A stretch of DNA of 18,678 nt. It comes from CAXSBR01 sp964236495. GTDB taxonomy: Bacteria > Actinomycetota > Actinomycetes > Mycobacteriales > Jatrophihabitantaceae. This document shows, one piece after another, positions 15,014 through 18,678 of this stretch. The notes under the pieces were generated by a model. The model saw only the letters and a program-made list of their open reading frames with translations. It searched no databases and was not told the DNA's origin. The stretch is from positions 1 through 18,678 of the forward strand of contig CAXSBR010000036.1 of assembly GCA_964236495.1 (NCBI GenBank). The letters run 5' to 3'. Made by a program: the position numbers and the translations under genes. The stretch's first letter is position 1; every line of letters begins with the position of its first letter.

Positions 15014-16633
15014 ATGAGTACTGTCCGCGAGCAGTTCTGGCAGCTGGCAGCCGAGCTGGGTATGACCACGGTGTTCGGCAATCCAGGATCCACCGAGATG
15101 ACCTACCTAGCCGACTTCCCCGACCATCTGCGCTACGTCCTGGGTTTGCAGGAAGGCGCAGTGACGTCGATGGCCGACGGATTCGCCCAGGTCACCGGCG
15201 GTCCGGTGCTGGTCAACCTGCACACCGCTCCGGGCATCGGAAACGCGATGGGTGCCCTGCTCACCGCGCGCGACAGCCGCGCGCCGCTGGTGATGACCGC
15301 CGGCAACCAGGTGCGCGCGATGCTGACGTCGCGCCAATGGCTCACCGACGACGAGCCCACGCTGTTGCCCAAGCCGGCCGTCAAGTTTGCGTTCGAGCCC
15401 CCCCGCCCGCAGGACGTCCCGGCTGCGCTGGCCCGGGCAACCCACCTGGCGATGTCACCACCGCGGGGACCGGTGTTTCTGTCACTGCCGATGGACGACT
15501 ACGACCAGTCAGCCGACGACGACCAGACAGCTGATCTGGCCACCCGGTCGGTCACCGTGCGGGCAGGGCCCGACCCGTCCGCGCTGCGCGAGGTCAACGC
15601 CGCTCTCGCCGCCGCCCGCAACCCGGTGCTCGTGCTCGGCCTGTCCGCCGACGCCCTCGGGGGCCGCGACGACGCGATAGCGCTCGCAAAACGGCAGAAC
15701 CTGCCCGTGTGGACGGCGCCCAGCAGCGGACGAAGCGTCTTTCCCAGCGACTCGCCGCTGTATGCCGGGTACCTGCCGTTTGGCTACCAGCTCATCAACG
15801 ACGCGCTTGCCGGACACGACCTGGTGCTGGTCGTCGGGGCGGCGGTGTTTACCACGTACCCCTACGTTCCCGGGCGGGTCGTGGCGCCGGGAACCCGGTT
15901 GATCCAGATCAGCGACGACCCCGACGAACTGGCCCGCGCCCCCCTGGGCGACGCGCTGCTCGGCGACCCGGCACTGGCGCTTGCAGCCCTTCGGCAGGCA
16001 GCCGACGCGGCGCCCGCGACGAACCGACCGGCGCCATCGCGACGCGCTGCGCCAGCCCAGCCGAAACCGGTAGCCGGCGGTCGAGCCGTGACGCCCGCTG
16101 ACGTGTTCGCAACGCTGGGTCCGGCCCTGCCCGCGCAGCTGCGCCTGACCAACGAGTCGCCCTCGAACCTCGCCGACTTCCACGCCCACATGCCGATGAC
16201 CTACGCGCCGTGCGGGTACCTCACCACCCCCAACGGCGGCCTGGGATACGGGCTGCCCGCCGCCGTCGGCGCAGCCATCGCCGACCCACGTACCCCCGTG
16301 CTCGCCACCGTCGGTGAGGGCTCCCTGCAGTACACCGGGCAGGCTTTGTGGACCGCCGCGCAGCAGGGCGCCGACGTGGTCGCGCTCGTCCTGCACAACA
16401 ACGCCTACGACATCCTCAAGGCGTTCTCCGTCTTCGAAAAGGTGACCGATGTGCCCGGCCTCGACATTCCCGGACTGGACCCGGTCGCCTACGCCACGGC
16501 CTACGGCGTACCCGGCCAGCGGGTCGACGGCGGTGCGGCCGCCGTGCGTGATGCCGTGCTGGACGCGTTGAACGCCGGCGGGCCGCACCTGATCGAGGTT
16601 CCTATCGACCCGACCGTGCCACCGTTGATCTGA
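15014..16633 (+). CDS. ThDP-dependent 2-oxo acid decarboxylase, benzoylformate-decarboxylase-like
   Basis: A 539-residue cytosolic enzyme of the benzoylformate decarboxylase (MdlC) branch. The N-terminal domain keeps FGNPGST with S26, the cofactor-activating E47 (GLQEGAV) and NLHTAPGIGNAMGAL with H70, all at the numbers of the Pseudomonas putida enzyme. The middle and C-terminal domains differ. The region aligned with the catalytic H281 (VFRYH) reads VFTTY, placing Y282 there. The metal-binding GDG motif is GEG (434-436), followed by NN at 462-463 and AYDILKAF in the substrate pocket. The ATG at 15014 follows AGGGAG. Decarboxylation of an aromatic or other 2-oxo acid is likely, but true benzoylformate activity is uncertain. 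Confidence 0.85.
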   Translation: MSTVREQFWQLAAELGMTTVFGNPGSTEMTYLADFPDHLRYVLGLQEGAVTSMADGFAQVTGGPVLVNLHTAPGIGNAMGALLTARDSRAPLVMTAGNQVRAMLTSRQWLTDDEPTLLPKPAVKFAFEPPRPQDVPAALARATHLAMSPPRGPVFLSLPMDDYDQSADDDQTADLATRSVTVRAGPDPSALREVNAALAAARNPVLVLGLSADALGGRDDAIALAKRQNLPVWTAPSSGRSVFPSDSPLYAGYLPFGYQLINDALAGHDLVLVVGAAVFTTYPYVPGRVVAPGTRLIQISDDPDELARAPLGDALLGDPALALAALRQAADAAPATNRPAPSRRAAPAQPKPVAGGRAVTPADVFATLGPALPAQLRLTNESPSNLADFHAHMPMTYAPCGYLTTPNGGLGYGLPAAVGAAIADPRTPVLATVGEGSLQYTGQALWTAAQQGADVVALVLHNNAYDILKAFSVFEKVTDVPGLDIPGLDPVAYATAYGVPGQRVDGGAAAVRDAVLDALNAGGPHLIEVPIDPTVPPLI

Positions 16634-16663
16634 CCGCCGGTATCTGAGCGCAGAGGAAAACCC

Positions 16664-17173
16664 ATGGACATCACCGAACTGATCCTGAGCGATCACCACG
16701 AGCAGCGGCGGATGTTCGCGCAGCTCGACGACATCGACCGTTCCGACACCGACACTCTGAGCGTGCTCTGGGTCCGTCTCGCGGCGATGCTGGAGGTGCA
16801 CGCCCAAGCCGAGGAGCTGTACTTCTACCCCGAACTGCTGAAACTGGGCGAACGCCTCCACGACACGACCGAGGTCGCGGAAACCGAGGACGCGATCGGC
16901 GACCACAACGACATCCGCGACGGGATCACCCAAGCCGCGCAGCACGATGTCGGCGACGACGGGTGGTGGGCCGGGGTCGCCGCGGCGCGCAAGGCCAACG
17001 ACGAACACATGGGTGAAGAAGAACACGAGGGCCTCACCGACTTCCGGCGGCACGTCGATCTGGACACCCGACACCGCATCGCGGTGACGTTCGCCCGGTA
17101 CGAGGCCGAACACATCGACGGTGTACCGATCGTCGATAAAGACCCGAACCAGTACGTGAAGGACAACTCCTGA
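16664..17173 (+). CDS. Hemerythrin HHE-domain protein
   Basis: A 169-residue soluble protein with a single four-helix hemerythrin-like domain expected to bind a di-iron centre. Likely ligands are H11/H12 in DHHEQRR, H46 and E50 (HAQAE), H81 (DHND), and H115 and E119 (HMGEE), giving the two HxxxE signatures. It is highly acidic. The ATG at 16664 follows AGAGGAA at about seven bases, 30 bases after the decarboxylase stop, so it is probably the third gene of that operon. Mycobacteria carry several such proteins, linked to oxygen, nitric oxide or peroxide handling; the role here is not shown by the sequence. Confidence 0.9.
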   Translation: MDITELILSDHHEQRRMFAQLDDIDRSDTDTLSVLWVRLAAMLEVHAQAEELYFYPELLKLGERLHDTTEVAETEDAIGDHNDIRDGITQAAQHDVGDDGWWAGVAAARKANDEHMGEEEHEGLTDFRRHVDLDTRHRIAVTFARYEAEHIDGVPIVDKDPNQYVKDNS

Positions 17174-17190
17174 AGGAGTCCTACACGCAC

Positions 17191-17237
17191 GGACAGCGGT
17201 GGCCTGTCACCGCTACCCGGTTGGACGACCGCTGTCC
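17191..17237 (+). terminator. Nested hairpins after the hemerythrin gene, probable terminator
   Basis: Two mutually exclusive stems share bases. AGCGGTG (17195-17201) pairs with CACCGCT (17208-17214), and GGACAGCGG (17191-17199) pairs with CCGCTGTCC (17229-17237). They start 18 bases after the stop codon, consistent with the operon end. A C-run rather than a T-run follows. Confidence 0.5.
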
Positions 17238-17725
17238 CCCTGGTCATGCCCCGCGTTTGACACCCCCGGCACGGACAGGCGACCGGGAGCAGAGCCGTTA
17301 GGTGTCGCCGACAAGTTCGGCCCGCCGTGGCAGCTTGCATGCTCGGGCTGGAGCGTTCCGTAGTTGAGCATCGTTGAATAATTCGAACCGCTACAGCTCA
17401 GCCCAACGCCTGCACGTTCTTCCGTGTGTCCACATGCTTAGCCAACCGATGATCACCAGACCTTCAGTTAGCTGTGCAATCACCGTGAGCCTCAGAGGTG
17501 ACTCAACCGCCGTTTCGGTCAGCGTTCGGGCAATGACGCTAGTTGCGGTAGTGGCGTTCGGTGACGAATTGCCTACGGCGCTACGACGCTGGGAGAAGTC
17601 TTGATATCCCGTCGGGGTTTGGCGAGGTTCGATCCAGGGCCGGGATCGACAATGATGTTTGCCGCAGCGTGCCTACGGCATGTGGAGGCGACCAGCCGCG
17701 GGTCGGCGAGCTGCATACCCTTTGT

Positions 17726-17741
17726 TATCAGTAACCTGATA
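17726..17741. promoter_or_regulatory. Palindromic operator candidate upstream of the hydrolase
   Basis: TATCAG and CTGATA form a perfect inverted repeat around TAAC, about 97 bases before the hydrolase start, in the most AT-rich patch of the area. It overlaps TATAAG (17740-17745), which could serve as a -10 box, so a dimeric repressor bound here would block transcription. The regulator itself is not in the window. Confidence 0.35.
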
Positions 17742-17837
17742 TAAGCTTGTTGATGTGACCGTCTGAACGGCCGACATTCGCCTTGTTCGTCCGCCCACGA
17801 CTTCCACCAACAACAGCAGCAGCTGAAGGAGCTCCCC

Positions 17838-18678
17838 ATGACCGCGACCAGCACCCACGAACTGACCGTCGCTGACGTTGGCAACGTCCAAGTCACCGTG
17901 TCCACGTTTGGTGAGGGCCACCCGGTCCTGCTGTTGCACGGCGGCGGCGGCCCGATGACCGTCACCGGCTGGGCCGAACAGTTTGCGCAAGCCCGGCCGG
18001 TGCACGCCATCACCCCCATTCATCCCGGTTTTAGCGACACCCCGCGCCCCACTGCCCTTAACGGCATCCGCGGCCTCGCCGCGCTGTATTACGCGCTGCT
18101 CGTCGAACTTGACCTGCACGACGTCACCGTTGTTGGAAACTCGATCGGCGGCTGGGTCGCCGCAGAGCTGGCCCTGCTCGGTTCCCCGCGGGTCAGCGGT
18201 TACGTCCTCGTCGACGCCGTCGGTATCGAAGTCCCCGGTCACCCTGTCCCGAATTTTCTTTAGCCTCACACCCGCCGAGATCGCCGAACGCACTTACTAC
18301 GACCCCGAGACCTACGGCGTGAAGCCGGCTGAACTGCCCCCGCGGTTGCACAGATGATCCCAGGCAACCGGGCAGCGCTCGCTGTCTACGGCGGTGCCGC
18401 GATGACTGACAGCACCCTGGCCGCCCGGCTCCACACCGTCCGCACGCCGACGCAGCTGATCTGGGGTGAAGCCGACCGCATCAGCGACGTCGACTTCGGC
18501 CGCGCCTACGCCGCGGCCATTCCCGGCGCGACCTTCGTGCTGCTTGAGCACGCTGGACACCTGCCCCAGATCGAAAGCCCCGGCCCGCTCATCGACACAG
18601 TCTGGAGCTTCGCAAACGCCCAAGCTGTCCGTGGCCATGGCAAAGTCCCCGGTAGTGGCCGGGTTGAGGTCCCCGCTG
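17838..18678 (+). pseudogene. Alpha/beta hydrolase gene with two compensating frameshifts (runs off window)
   Basis: The ATG at 17838 follows GAAGGAG. The protein has the oxyanion-hole HGGGGP (34-39) and nucleophile elbow GNSIGG (S102). At 18254-18257 a run of four T carries one base too many: the frame stops at 18261, while removing one T gives PNFFSLTPAEIAERTYYDPE. Near 18350 one base is missing: the shifted frame stops at 18355, while restoring a base gives LHQMIPGNRAALAVYGG in the original frame. This continues through GEADRISD (acid) and HAGHLPQ (catalytic histidine). The original frame is open to the window end, slightly longer than usual for the family. All active-site parts survive, so the indels may be recent or sequencing errors. 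The substrate is unknown. Confidence 0.75.

Larger units (their letters stand above)
17174..17837. other. Intergenic region before the hydrolase gene
   Basis: A 664-base stretch. It holds the nested hairpins at its left end and the palindrome at 17726-17741 near its right end. Between them no frame resembles a known protein; short frames on both strands around 17600-17700 were considered but could not be identified. Confidence 0.45.

Noticed and set aside
15509..17113. Long minus-strand frame of 534 residues opposite the decarboxylase and hemerythrin genes
   Set aside because: It is a shadow of two clear genes on the plus strand and has no recognisable domain.

Overview
The window is high-GC DNA from an actinobacterium, most likely a Mycobacterium/Mycolicibacterium or a close relative. 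The evidence is GTG/TTG starts with purine-rich ribosome sites, a carveol-dehydrogenase-type SDR with the insert typical of mycobacterial members, a mycobacterial-style hemerythrin, and relics of transposase types common in mycobacteria. No rRNA, tRNA, CRISPR array or replication origin was seen. No classical transcription-factor gene is visible; the nearest thing is a PPC/DUF296-domain protein.

Positions 1-5910 (minus strand) hold a tight biotin-independent malonate decarboxylase operon, in transcription order: ThrE/YjjPB-type transporter, mdcA, mdcC, mdcD, mdcE, mdcG, mdcB (cut by the window start). MdcA loads malonate onto the acyl carrier protein MdcC in exchange for acetate. MdcD/MdcE decarboxylate malonyl-S-ACP. 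MdcB and MdcG make and attach the phosphoribosyl-dephospho-CoA prosthetic group. The usual malonate transporters (MadLM, MdcF) are absent from the visible cluster. A ThrE-family protein sits one base upstream of mdcA instead and is the best candidate malonate transporter.

Positions 6308-8270 hold two convergent DUF1275 (YoaK-like) membrane protein genes, the second broken by one frameshift, with an IS3-type transposase relic between them. Directly upstream of the second (minus strand) is an SDR dehydrogenase (8274-9167). Further upstream are an aldehyde dehydrogenase (9728-11122) and a PPC/DUF296-domain protein (12018-12464).

Positions 11.1-13.9 kb are mostly non-coding and look like an insertion-sequence graveyard, with decayed fragments of at least three transposase types around the PPC gene.

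Positions 13992-17173 (plus strand) form a three-gene operon: an AEC-family carrier, a benzoylformate-decarboxylase-like ThDP enzyme with altered catalytic residues, and a hemerythrin. Together with the SDR and aldehyde dehydrogenase this suggests breakdown of a 2-oxo acid or aldehyde, but that link is inference. The window ends in an alpha/beta hydrolase (17838 to the end) that carries two compensating frameshifts and has a palindrome over its presumed promoter.
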